A stretch of DNA of 10,507 nt from CAZNQW01 sp964575225 (GCA_964575225.1 CAZNQW010000131.1:1-10507); one strand, 5' to 3'. Shown: positions 1 through 6,759, counted from the stretch's first letter. Notes: generated from the sequence alone by a model not told the origin. A program made the numbers and translations.

Positions 1-2
1 TC

Positions 3-89
3 TTCCCTGTGTTGCAGTACATGGATGGTGAGTCCAAGATCATCTATCCGCCCGAATGGGCAGAGAAGCAGATCGAACCCAAGCCCTAG
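3..89 (+). CDS. ABC transporter substrate-binding protein, C-terminal fragment (partial at 5' end)
   Basis: The frame starting at base 3 is open from the window edge to a TAG at 87-89 and gives 28 residues, including QYMDGESKIIYPPEWAEKQI. A segment of the type 'Q-hydrophobic-x-DG-x-x-x-(I/V)-(I/V)-(Y/W)-P' close to the C-terminus is typical of LivK/HAAT-type periplasmic binding proteins (Peripla_BP_6 family). Its place directly before livGFHM supports this reading. It would be the extracytoplasmic receptor that fixes the substrate of the importer. The body of the protein, its signal peptide and its ligand pocket lie outside the window, so the ligand cannot be read. An unrelated tail is possible, but context makes the assignment likely. 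Confidence 0.72.
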   Translation, partial: FPVLQYMDGESKIIYPPEWAEKQIEPKP

Positions 90-106
90 TTGAGGATGGA
101 ACATCG

Positions 107-138
107 GGTGGCGCGCCGGTTCTTTTCGGCGCGCCACC
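107..138 (+). promoter_or_regulatory. Intercistronic GC-rich stem-loop between binding-protein gene and livG
   Basis: Bases 107-118 (GGTGGCGCGCCG) are perfectly complementary to 127-138 (CGGCGCGCCACC), giving a 12-bp stem with the 8-base loop GTTCTTTT. No T-run follows the stem, so it is not a classical intrinsic terminator. Stable hairpins just after a binding-protein gene commonly protect the upstream message and lower read-through into the ATPase and permease genes, as known for malE-malF; that role here is inference. Each arm also contains the self-complementary octamer GGCGCGCC. Confidence 0.7.
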
Positions 139-184
139 TATCCTGGTCTGGGCGCCGGAGCCAGGACTTTGGAGGTAAGAGTAG

Positions 185-919
185 ATGCTACTCCATGCTG
201 AACGAATTGTCAAAAACTTTGGAGGTCTCACGGCTGTCAACCACGTCGATCTGGAGGTGGACGCCGGTCAGATTGTGGGACTCATCGGGCCGAATGGGGC
301 AGGCAAGACCACGTTTCTGAACTGCGTGGCGGGTACCTACAAACCCACGGAGGGAAAGGTGCTTTTTGCCGACCAGGACAGCACGGGCGCTTCGGCCGAG
401 GTCATGTGCCGTCGTGGGCTCTCTCGAACTTTTCAGATCCCGCGGCCCTTTCCCAAGCTGACGGCCTTGGAGAATGTGATGGTGGGGGCCGTCTTTGGCG
501 CCGATCACGGCAGTCCTACCCCGGCGCGCCAGCGCGCCCTGGAGGCCCTCGAATTTGTCCAGTTTCCCCTGGACGTGAACACACCTGCCGAGCGCCTCAA
601 TGCCGTACAGCTCAAGCGCCTGGATCTGGCCCGGGCCATCGCCTGTGGCCCCAAGCTGCTTTTCCTGGACGAGCTGGCATCGGGCCTGACCCCGGCCGAG
701 TTGGACGCCATGATGGCCCTTATCCTGCGCATCCGCGATACGATGGGCGTGGGTATGATCGTCGTCGAACATATCATGAAGGTCATCACCGGCATCTGTG
801 AGCGCGTGTTGGTCATTCAATACGGCACGCCCATCGCTCAGGGAACGCCGCAGGAGGTTATGGCCAACCCCAAGGTGATCGAGGCCTATCTGGGTGAGGA
901 GGTGGTGGCTCATGCTTGA
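185..919 (+). CDS. livG: Liv-type ABC transporter ATP-binding protein LivG
   Basis: This 244-residue cytoplasmic ATPase is one half of the nucleotide-binding pair of a HAAT importer. Visible motifs are Walker A GPNGAGKTT at residues 35-43, Q-loop glutamine 84 in RTFQIPRPF, Walker B LLFLDE at 158-163 with catalytic Glu163, and switch His196 in VVEH. The C-terminal EVMANPKVIEAYLG is characteristic of LivG. The signature segment is LNAVQLKRLD (138-147) instead of the usual LSGGQ type, so the central serine and glycine are replaced; the rest of the site looks intact. The ATG at 185 follows the ribosome site GGAGGTAAG at 171-179. The gene overlaps livF by 8 bases. Family is clear; the transported substrate is not and need not be a branched-chain amino acid. 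Confidence 0.92.
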   Translation: MLLHAERIVKNFGGLTAVNHVDLEVDAGQIVGLIGPNGAGKTTFLNCVAGTYKPTEGKVLFADQDSTGASAEVMCRRGLSRTFQIPRPFPKLTALENVMVGAVFGADHGSPTPARQRALEALEFVQFPLDVNTPAERLNAVQLKRLDLARAIACGPKLLFLDELASGLTPAELDAMMALILRIRDTMGVGMIVVEHIMKVITGICERVLVIQYGTPIAQGTPQEVMANPKVIEAYLGEEVVAHA

Positions 920-1616
920 GCTCAAGGACCTCAGTGCGGGTTACGACTTTTTGCAGATTCTGTGGGACGTCTCGTTGCAGGTAAACGAGGGCGAACTTGT
1001 CGCCCTCATCGGCCCCAATGGGGCGGGCAAGACCACGACCCTGCGAACCATCTCGGGCCTGTTGGCTCCCAAGGGTGGAGAGGTGTTGTTCAAGGGGCAG
1101 AGTATTGGGCGAATGTCAGCGCATGCGGTCAGCCGCCTGGGCATCAGCTACATTTCGGAAGAGTTGAACCTCTTTACCAACATGTCGGTCCGCGAAAACC
1201 TGCTCCTGGGTGCCTATGCGGTCAATGACAAGAAAAAAGAGCTGGAGGCCCTCGAGTTTGTCTATCAGCTCTTTCCTCGCCTTGAGGAGCGAGAGAAGCA
1301 GTTGGCGGGCACAATGAGTGGCGGCGAGCGCAAGATGTTGGCCATTGCCCGGGGGATGATGTCAAGCCCCCAGCTCATGCTTGTAGACGAGCCGTCGCTG
1401 GGGCTGGCGCCGCATCTGACGCACGATGTCTTTCGCGCGCTGTTGGTGCTGCGAGAACGTGGGGTGACCATCTTGTTGGTAGAGCAGAACGTCAACGCCA
1501 CCCTGGAGATCAGTGACCGGGCCTATATCCTGGAACACGGTCGTATTGCCATGGAAGGGCCCAGCCGTGAGATGAAAAACAACGCGCACGTTCGCAGTGC
1601 CTACCTGGGGATATAG
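912..1616 (+). CDS. livF: Liv-type ABC transporter ATP-binding protein LivF
   Basis: This 234-residue protein is the second ATPase of the importer. It has Walker A GPNGAGKTT at residues 34-42, signature MSGGE at 135-139, Walker B LMLVDEP at 155-161, and VEQN at 190-193, where glutamine takes the place of the switch histidine, as is normal in LivF. SEELNLF at 82-88 takes the place of the PEGRRLF-type Q-loop. I chose the ATG at 912 rather than an in-frame upstream start at 894: translation then begins MLELKDLSAGY as in other LivF proteins, and GAGGAGG lies at 896-902 at workable spacing. The start lies inside the end of livG (ATG at 912, livG TGA at 917-919), which suggests translational coupling. 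It ends in AYLGI with a TAG stop. Confidence 0.92.
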   Translation: MLELKDLSAGYDFLQILWDVSLQVNEGELVALIGPNGAGKTTTLRTISGLLAPKGGEVLFKGQSIGRMSAHAVSRLGISYISEELNLFTNMSVRENLLLGAYAVNDKKKELEALEFVYQLFPRLEEREKQLAGTMSGGERKMLAIARGMMSSPQLMLVDEPSLGLAPHLTHDVFRALLVLRERGVTILLVEQNVNATLEISDRAYILEHGRIAMEGPSREMKNNAHVRSAYLGI

Positions 1617-1624
1617 GGGGAACG

Positions 1625-2674
1625 ATGGAACGAGCAGTAGTTCATCGGACAGTTGGAGAAAGGCTGGCGCTTTGGCTGCGGAGCAACATCGCGGCAGTGG
1701 TCGTGATTGGCTTTTCATTGCTCTTGGCTGCGCTCATCGCCGTCGAGTCGGGGGCTTCGCAATTGGCCAACGTGGTGGTCACGGGCGGCATGTGGGCGCT
1801 CCTGGCTGCCGGCCTGGCCCTGGTCTTTGGCGTGATGAATATTCCCCACTTTGCCCATGGCGAGTCGTTTATGGTGGGCGCTTACGTGGGCTATTTCACC
1901 TTCACGCCCATTAGCGACTCTCTGAAGGAAAATCCCAACACTCTTTTGCAGTTTTTTGCACCTATCTTGGGCGTCCTGGCGGCCATGTTGGTGGGTGCAG
2001 TGCTGGGCGCTTTCCTGGAGCGGCTGATCTTTGCCCCACTGCGCAAAAGGACCCGCGTGGGCTGGGTGATGAACACCTTCTTGCTGACGGTGGGGTTGTC
2101 GTTCATCATGACCAATGGCGCGACGCTTGTGCTGGGGCCCAACTTTCGCGGCATTCCGCGCTATTACGATCTCGATCCGCTCGAAATCCTGGGCATGCGG
2201 GTGGCCTTCGACCGCCTCTTTGCCTTTGTCATTGCCGTGATCGTGATCGCCTTCCTGACCTGGTTCATGCAAAAGACGCGCACAGGTCGCGCCATCCGCG
2301 CCGTGTCTCAGGACGAAACAGGGGCAGAGCTGATGGGCATCAACATCGGCTTTATTCACACCCTCACCTTTTCCCTGGCCACAGCCATGGCGGCCATGGC
2401 CGGGGCAGCGCTCCTCTTTATGTTTCAGGCCTACCCCACGGTAGGGCTCAAACCTCTGTATTTCGCTTGGTACGTTGTGATGCTCGTGGGCCTGGGCAAT
2501 GTCTATGGAGCCATTATCGGTGGCTTTATCGTCGCCCTGCTACAGACGGCGACGCAACAGTTCATCGGCATCGCATGGGAAGACGTCGTGCCCACGGTGG
2601 TTATGATCGCGATCTTGATCCTGATCCCCTCGGGCATTTTCGGTAGCGAAGTCAAGGGCATCCAGGAGCAATAA
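1625..2674 (+). CDS. livH: Liv-type ABC transporter permease LivH
   Basis: This 349-residue inner-membrane permease is somewhat longer than the typical LivH of about 300 residues because of an N-terminal extension (about 1-40, basic residues and then a first hydrophobic segment). Hydrophobic spans are visible at about 21-41, 48-70, 110-137, 150-171, 197-215, 246-268, 281-310 and 320-338. GVMNIPHFAHGES at 69-81 corresponds to the family's conserved N-x-AHG segment. TRTGRAIRAVSQDETGAELM (218-237) is the cytoplasmic loop expected to couple to the ATPases. The ATG at 1625 follows AGGGGG at 1615-1620 and lies 8 bases after the livF stop. It pairs with LivM to form the membrane channel. Substrate is unknown. 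Confidence 0.92.
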   Translation: MERAVVHRTVGERLALWLRSNIAAVVVIGFSLLLAALIAVESGASQLANVVVTGGMWALLAAGLALVFGVMNIPHFAHGESFMVGAYVGYFTFTPISDSLKENPNTLLQFFAPILGVLAAMLVGAVLGAFLERLIFAPLRKRTRVGWVMNTFLLTVGLSFIMTNGATLVLGPNFRGIPRYYDLDPLEILGMRVAFDRLFAFVIAVIVIAFLTWFMQKTRTGRAIRAVSQDETGAELMGINIGFIHTLTFSLATAMAAMAGAALLFMFQAYPTVGLKPLYFAWYVVMLVGLGNVYGAIIGGFIVALLQTATQQFIGIAWEDVVPTVVMIAILILIPSGIFGSEVKGIQEQ

Positions 2675-2686
2675 AGGAGAATGTCT

Positions 2687-3742
2687 ATGAACTCCGAGAA
2701 CGGGATCGGGAACCGAATCAAGACGGGGTTGCAGGCGATCGGCTTCACTCCACTGGGCCTTGTCCTGATGGCGCTCCTGGCAATTTTGCCCTTTGTGCCA
2801 CCCTTTAACCAGGAGCACATCCTTCGCTGGTTGATCATGGGCGCCTTTTTGGCGGCGCAGGCCGTGGCCTTTGACTTTACGGCGGGATACATCAACGTCG
2901 TGAACTTTGGCTTTGCCGCCCTCTTGGGAGTGGGCGCGTACACCTCGGCCATCCTGGCTAACACCTCGCCGGTGATTTCCGTGCAGCCCGGCCTTTCACC
3001 CTGGATTGGCATGTGGATTGGCGCGATCGTGGCCGGCGTCCTTGGTTTGGGGTTGGGTCTTCTGACCCTGCGGCTGCGGGGGATCTTTGCCGCGGTGATG
3101 GCCTGGTTCGTGGGCATCGCCCTGATGGGCCTGGTGCGCAACATGGTAAGCCTGACCCGTGGGCCTCTGGGATTGGCACCGCGCAGCCTGATGGAGACGA
3201 CATCGAACCGCCCCTACTTTTACGTAATCTTGGTCATGCTGCTGTTGATCTATATCACCCTCAAGCTGGTGACGCGCAGCAAGTATGGCCTGGCTTTTAA
3301 AGCCATCGGTCAGAACTTTGACGCGGCCCGCGCCTCGGGCATCAACCCCACGACCTACCGGGTGTTCAACTTTACCCTGTCGGCTTTTTTCGCCGGCTTG
3401 CTGGGGGGTTTTTACGCCCACTATCTTGGGTCGCTGACACCGGCGACCGTGATGCACACCAGCAAGACCGTAGAGGTTCTCGCTCTGGTGTACATTGGCG
3501 GCCGCGGTAGCCTGTGGGGAGGCATGGCGGTTGCCTTTCCCTTTGTCTTCTTTATCGAGGCCCTGCGCTCAAACCTCACCGATCTGCCGGGGGTGCACCT
3601 GGTGATCTATGGCGTATTGATGATCTTGGTCATGGTCTATTACCCCGATGGGCTGGCAGGGCTGTACAACTGGGCCAAGACCAAGCTGGCAGCGGTTCTG
3701 TCGCGGGGTGCCGAGTCGGTTCCGCCTCAGACAGAGGCCTGA
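2687..3742 (+). CDS. livM: Liv-type ABC transporter permease LivM
   Basis: This 351-residue permease is the partner of LivH. Family marks are GYINVVNFGFAALLGVGAYT (67-86), TRGPLGL (157-163, equivalent to the conserved TRGP/TGG motif of LivM), a coupling loop SKYGLAFKAIGQNFDAARAS (198-217), the LVYIGGRGSLWG segment (267-278) and YYPDGL near the end (318-323). About nine or ten hydrophobic spans are visible. Two in-frame ATGs exist. AAAGGAG at 2673-2679 leaves only one base before the ATG at 2681 but seven before the ATG at 2687, so I prefer 2687. It follows livH after a 12-base gap and ends at a TGA inside the foot of a stem-loop. Confidence 0.91.
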   Translation: MNSENGIGNRIKTGLQAIGFTPLGLVLMALLAILPFVPPFNQEHILRWLIMGAFLAAQAVAFDFTAGYINVVNFGFAALLGVGAYTSAILANTSPVISVQPGLSPWIGMWIGAIVAGVLGLGLGLLTLRLRGIFAAVMAWFVGIALMGLVRNMVSLTRGPLGLAPRSLMETTSNRPYFYVILVMLLLIYITLKLVTRSKYGLAFKAIGQNFDAARASGINPTTYRVFNFTLSAFFAGLLGGFYAHYLGSLTPATVMHTSKTVEVLALVYIGGRGSLWGGMAVAFPFVFFIEALRSNLTDLPGVHLVIYGVLMILVMVYYPDGLAGLYNWAKTKLAAVLSRGAESVPPQTEA

Positions 3743-3783
3743 CCCTCGCCTGACGCTCGATGGGGCGCCAGAAATCGGGTCAG
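3739..3783 (+). promoter_or_regulatory. Stem-loop between livM and the first MttB gene
   Basis: CTGACCC at 3739-3745 is complementary to GGGTCAG at 3777-3783. Inside it, CTG (3750-3752) pairs with CAG (3769-3771) and CGCTC (3754-3758) with GGGCG (3763-3767), with one G-U pair and the loop GATG. The livM stop (3740-3742) lies in the outer stem. No T-run follows, so transcription probably continues into the MttB gene. It may be a processing or stability element marking the border between transporter and methyltransferase blocks. The pairing was worked out by hand, without energy calculation. Confidence 0.5.
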
Positions 3784-3820
3784 TGACAGTTTGGGGTGGA
3801 GAGTGTAAAGGAGGGTTGTT

Positions 3821-5239
3821 TTGCTCACCGATCAAGAAATTCAACAAATTCATCAAACCAGCATGAGGCTGCTGCAAAACGTCGGCGTCGAGTTTCCTCA
3901 CCCCGAAGCGCTAGAGGTTCTCCAACAGCACGGGGTGCGGGTCGAGGGCTCCCGCGCCTATTGGACGGAAGGGCAGGTGATGGGCGCCCTGGAGACGGTG
4001 CCCCGGCAGTTCACCATCCAGGCCCGCAATCCAGAGCGCAATGTGACCGTGGGGGGAGGCCGGGCGGTCTTTGCCCCCTGTTACGGCGCCCCGTTCCTGG
4101 TGGATGCCGCGCCGGCCGAAGGGGATACGCGTTGGGTGGGCAAGCGCTCGCCGACCATGGACGATTACATCACCCTGGTCAAGCTGGTCGATGCCCTGCC
4201 GAACCAGGACATGAGCGGCTACCTCCTTGTCGAGCCCGATTCGCCGCCGGTGGGGATGCTCTTGGCCCACATGCTTCATTCCGACAAGCCCTTTATCGGC
4301 AGTGCGGCAGGCAAAAAGGGCGCTCAGCACACGCTGCAGATGGCCAGCATCCTCTTTGGCGAGGACCTGGGGGCAGGCAAAGGTGACGGAAAGCATGTGA
4401 CCATCAGCCTCATCAACAGCCTGAGTCCCTTGGGCTACAGCACCGAGATGCTGGAAGCACTGGTGACCTATGCCCAGGCGCGCCAGCCGCTGGTCATTGC
4501 CGCGCTGATGATGGCCGGCTCGACAGGTCCCATCACCCTTGCCGGCGTGCTGGCTGTGCAGACGGCCGAGCTTTTGGCAGGCGTGGCCCTCACACAGTTC
4601 ATCAGCCCCGGCACCCCGGTGGTGTTTGGCTCCACCTCAACGAACATCGACATGAGATCGGGCGCCCTGGCCATCGGCAGCCCCGAGTTGTCGCAGATGA
4701 TCGCCGCCCACGCCGACCTGGCGCGCTTTTACAAGCTTCCATCTCGCAGTGGGGGCGCCCTCACCGATGCCAATTTCCCCGATGCCCAAGCCGGTTTCGA
4801 GTCGATGATGAGCCTGCTGACCACCGTCAGCAGCGGCGTCGATTTCGTCCTCCATGCCGGGGGGATCCTGAGTTCCTACCTGGCTACCTCCATTGAGAAA
4901 CTCGTGATGGACGACGAGATGTGCGGGATGGTCCGACGCTTTCAGCAGGGCATTGTCGTCACACCCGAAACCCTGGCCTACGACACGGCTGCCGGCGTGG
5001 GGCCGGGCGGCAACTTTTTGGTCGAGATGGAAACCGTCAAGCGCTGCCGCACCGAGTTCTGGAAACCGGACCTGTGCAACCGCTCTGGGTTGGAGGCCTG
5101 GAGCCAGGGGGGGCAGCCCGATGCCGTAGAGCGGGCCAGAAAGCGCTGGCAGACCCTGGTTGCCAAGCACGTCGATCCACCCCTGGATGCTACGACAGCC
5201 CGGCAGCTCCAGGAGTATGTGGAGGCTGCCACTCGCTGA
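3821..5239 (+). CDS. MttB-family corrinoid methyltransferase 1 (pyrrolysine-free)
   Basis: This 472-residue protein belongs to the trimethylamine methyltransferase (MttB, COG5598) superfamily, soluble cytoplasmic enzymes that move a methyl group from an N-methylated substrate to a corrinoid protein. Family marks are MMAGSTGPITLAG (230-242), FGSTSTNIDMRSGALAIGSP (269-288), SRSGGALTDANFPDAQAG (308-325), VTPETLAYD (380-388), VGPGGNFL (393-400) and TEFWKPDLCNR (411-421). Methanogen MttB carries pyrrolysine (UAG) near residue 334; here that region is read with sense codons and no in-frame TAG, so it is of the pyrrolysine-free type, whose characterised members act on quaternary amines such as glycine betaine, proline betaine or carnitine. 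The start is TTG at 3821, five bases after AAAGGAGGG (3807-3815). It lacks the N-terminal NY-x-VN extension of the two later paralogues. Substrate not determinable. Confidence 0.9.
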   Translation: MLTDQEIQQIHQTSMRLLQNVGVEFPHPEALEVLQQHGVRVEGSRAYWTEGQVMGALETVPRQFTIQARNPERNVTVGGGRAVFAPCYGAPFLVDAAPAEGDTRWVGKRSPTMDDYITLVKLVDALPNQDMSGYLLVEPDSPPVGMLLAHMLHSDKPFIGSAAGKKGAQHTLQMASILFGEDLGAGKGDGKHVTISLINSLSPLGYSTEMLEALVTYAQARQPLVIAALMMAGSTGPITLAGVLAVQTAELLAGVALTQFISPGTPVVFGSTSTNIDMRSGALAIGSPELSQMIAAHADLARFYKLPSRSGGALTDANFPDAQAGFESMMSLLTTVSSGVDFVLHAGGILSSYLATSIEKLVMDDEMCGMVRRFQQGIVVTPETLAYDTAAGVGPGGNFLVEMETVKRCRTEFWKPDLCNRSGLEAWSQGGQPDAVERARKRWQTLVAKHVDPPLDATTARQLQEYVEAATR

Positions 5240-5302
5240 GGACAGTCGCCCCGGCTGCGGAATTGCCCAAGCCGCGCTGCCCTTGGCAGAATTTGTCCTT
5301 TT
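5240..5302 (+). terminator. Weak terminator-like structure after MttB gene 1
   Basis: GGACA at 5240-5244, directly after the stop, pairs with TGTCC at 5294-5298, followed by TTTT at 5299-5302. Inside, AATT (5261-5264) can pair with AATT (5290-5293), and CCAAG (5267-5271) with CTTGG (5282-5286). A competing small hairpin is CTGCC-CTT-GGCAG at 5277-5289. The basal stem is short and interrupted and the T-run has only four bases, so at most this would be a leaky terminator or attenuator before the CBS gene. Confidence 0.3.
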
Positions 5303-5320
5303 ATGCTGCAATCCACCGGA

Positions 5321-5357
5321 TTGCGAACAAGTCATGTCGCAAGCGATCGACTTGCGA
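5321..5357 (+). promoter_or_regulatory. Mutually exclusive hairpins / operator-like repeats before the CBS-ACT gene
   Basis: The hexamer TTGCGA occurs at 5321-5326 and 5352-5357, and its complement TCGCAA lies between them at 5337-5342. The middle element can pair with either flank: upstream with a 10-base loop, or downstream as a 7-bp stem (TCGCAAG 5337-5343 with CTTGCGA 5351-5357) whose loop contains GATCGA. The downstream hairpin ends three bases before the ribosome site AGGGGGAA at 5361-5368. This layout would suit either an RNA switch controlling translation of the CBS gene or a DNA operator with repeated half-sites. Both readings are inference. Confidence 0.45.
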
Positions 5358-5371
5358 GAAAGGGGGAAACC

Positions 5372-6022
5372 TTGCTCGTCAAATTTAGAATGACACCGGA
5401 TCCCATCGTCGTCCGACCGGACGTGTCCATTGCCGAGGCGCTGGACCAGATGCGGCAGGCTGGCGTCCATCGCTTTCCCGTGGTCGATGCCAGGGGCAAG
5501 TTGGTGGGCATTGTGACCGAATCGGACCTCCTGTACGCCTCGCCCTCTTCGGTGACATCGTTGAATGTCTGGGAACTCACCTACCTGTTGAACCAGGTCA
5601 AGGTCAAGTCCACCATGACCAAAGAGGTCATCACGGTCGATGAGGACGCGCCCATCGAAGAAGCCGCCCTCCTGATGCGCGACCACGATATCGGCGGACT
5701 GCCGGTGTTGTGTCGCGGCAAGTTGGTGGGCATCATCACCGAGTCGGACCTGTTTGACGTATTCCTGGAGCTGTTGATGGCTCAGGAACCGGGCCTGAGG
5801 CTGACGGTGTTGGCCCCGTATGTCAAGGGGTCGATGGCTCAGATCACCTCGGCGATCACCCAGGCGGGTGGCTTGATCCACTCACTCAATTCCTTCGTCC
5901 CCGCGGATCCCTCCAAGTGGGGGTGCATCCTCAAGGTGGCCGAGATCTCCCAGGAAAAGCTGTTGGAGGCGGTCGAACCGCTGGTCCTTGAGGTGCTTGA
6001 CATCCGTGAGATGGCCGAGTGA
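5372..6022 (+). CDS. Tandem CBS-domain protein with C-terminal ACT-like domain (AcuB-like regulator)
   Basis: This 216-residue cytoplasmic protein has CBS domain 1 at about 7-55 (MTPDPIVV, then GIVTESDL at 46-53), CBS domain 2 at about 82-132 (MTKEVITVDEDAPIEEAALL, then GIITESDL at 120-127) and a C-terminal ACT-like fold at about 142-212. CBS pairs bind adenosyl ligands such as AMP, ATP or S-adenosylmethionine; ACT domains often bind amino acids. The same domain order occurs in AcuB. I place the start at TTG 5372, after AGGGGGAA at 5361-5368, because the protein then begins MLVKFRMTPDPI as in relatives. The longer reading from 5303 adds 23 residues that do not resemble the family. Its place between methyltransferase and corrinoid genes suggests it senses the state of this pathway. 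The ligand and target are unknown. Confidence 0.85.
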   Translation: MLVKFRMTPDPIVVRPDVSIAEALDQMRQAGVHRFPVVDARGKLVGIVTESDLLYASPSSVTSLNVWELTYLLNQVKVKSTMTKEVITVDEDAPIEEAALLMRDHDIGGLPVLCRGKLVGIITESDLFDVFLELLMAQEPGLRLTVLAPYVKGSMAQITSAITQAGGLIHSLNSFVPADPSKWGCILKVAEISQEKLLEAVEPLVLEVLDIREMAE

Positions 6023-6067
6023 GGCATCAGCCATGGGGAGGTGTGCGACAAAAAAGTAGCAAGATGA

Positions 6068-6100
6068 TTGTTTCAAGGTCATAGACGAATCACTTAAAAT
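6068..6100 (+). promoter_or_regulatory. Possible promoter in AT-rich gap before corrinoid protein 1
   Basis: The 98-base gap 6023-6120 is distinctly AT-rich from about 6050, in contrast to the surrounding GC-rich DNA. TAAAAT at 6095-6100 matches the -10 consensus at five of six positions. The upstream partner is poor: TTTCAA at 6071-6076 with an 18-base spacer, or TTGTTT at 6068-6073 with an over-long 21-base spacer. This is the only sizeable gap in the methyltransferase block without a clear hairpin, which makes an internal start plausible but unproven. Confidence 0.3.
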
Positions 6101-6120
6101 CTCTGGAAGGAGAGGAAACA

Positions 6121-6759
6121 ATGAGCGAGATATTGGAACAGATCTCAACTGCCGTCATCGAGGGCAACCTCGACGACATCGAGGATCTCACGGATGACGC
6201 CCTCGACGAAGGCCTGAATGCCGAAGAGATCTTGGACAAGGGCCTTATGGCTGGCATGGACTATGTCGGGGTCGAGTTCAAGGCCGGAAACATGTTTGTG
6301 CCCGAGGTGCTCCGCTCGGCCAAGACGATGCAGCTTGCCATGGACATCCTCAAACCGCTGTTGATCGAGAGCGGCGCCAAGGCCGCTGGCAAGGTGCTCC
6401 TGGGCACCGTCAAGGGGGATCTGCACGATATCGGCAAGAACCTCGTGGGCATGATGTGCGAGGGCGCCGGCTTTGAGATCAAGGACATTGGCAAGGATGT
6501 GTCGCCCGAAGAGTTCGTAGAGGCGGTCAAAGAGTGGAAGCCCGACATCCTGGGTATGTCGGCTTTGCTGACGACCACCATGCGCGCCATGGAGGGCACC
6601 ATCAAGAGCCTGGAAGAGGCGGGTCTGCGCGATCGGGTGAAGGTCATCATCGGTGGTGCGCCTGTTACCCAGACCTTTGCCGACCAGATCGGCGCGGATG
6701 GCTATGCTTCCAACGCCGCCAGCGCCGCCGACCTGGCGAAAAAGTGGCTGTCCAGCTAG
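6121..6759 (+). CDS. Corrinoid protein 1 (MttC/MtbC-type methyl carrier)
   Basis: This 212-residue cytoplasmic methyl carrier has a helical cap domain (about 1-88, containing VEFKAGNMFVPEVL at 51-64) and a cobalamin-binding Rossmann-type domain (about 90-210). The B12 signature D-x-H-x-x-G is GDLHDIG at 99-105, with His102 as the expected lower axial cobalt ligand, followed by MSALL (146-150) and GG (178-179). It would receive a methyl group on Co(I) from an MttB protein and pass it to a second methyltransferase. Length is normal for the family. The ATG at 6121 follows GGAAGGAGAGG at 6105-6115. By hand, gapless alignment with corrinoid protein 2 gives about 129 identical positions of 212. It lies directly upstream of MttB gene 2, its most likely partner. 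Confidence 0.93.
   Translation: MSEILEQISTAVIEGNLDDIEDLTDDALDEGLNAEEILDKGLMAGMDYVGVEFKAGNMFVPEVLRSAKTMQLAMDILKPLLIESGAKAAGKVLLGTVKGDLHDIGKNLVGMMCEGAGFEIKDIGKDVSPEEFVEAVKEWKPDILGMSALLTTTMRAMEGTIKSLEEAGLRDRVKVIIGGAPVTQTFADQIGADGYASNAASAADLAKKWLSS

Noticed and set aside
894..911. Upstream start for livF giving MRRWWLMLELKDL
   Set aside because: It lies within the ribosome site region and adds residues foreign to LivF; the ATG at 912 matches the family.
188..925. 245-codon open frame on the - strand opposite livG
   Set aside because: It mirrors livG almost exactly; low-complexity His/Gln/Gly-rich translation typical of a shadow frame.
5303..5371. Upstream ATG start for the CBS-ACT protein
   Set aside because: The added 23 residues do not resemble the family, include the hairpin region and ribosome site, and the ATG has no good ribosome site.
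4637..5881. 414-codon open frame on the - strand opposite MttB 1 and the CBS gene
   Set aside because: Antisense shadow of conserved + strand genes; no domain and no convincing ribosome site seen.
6023..6120. Cobalamin riboswitch before the corrinoid genes
   Set aside because: The gap is only 98 bases and I see no B12-box-like conserved segment or complex fold there or in other gaps.
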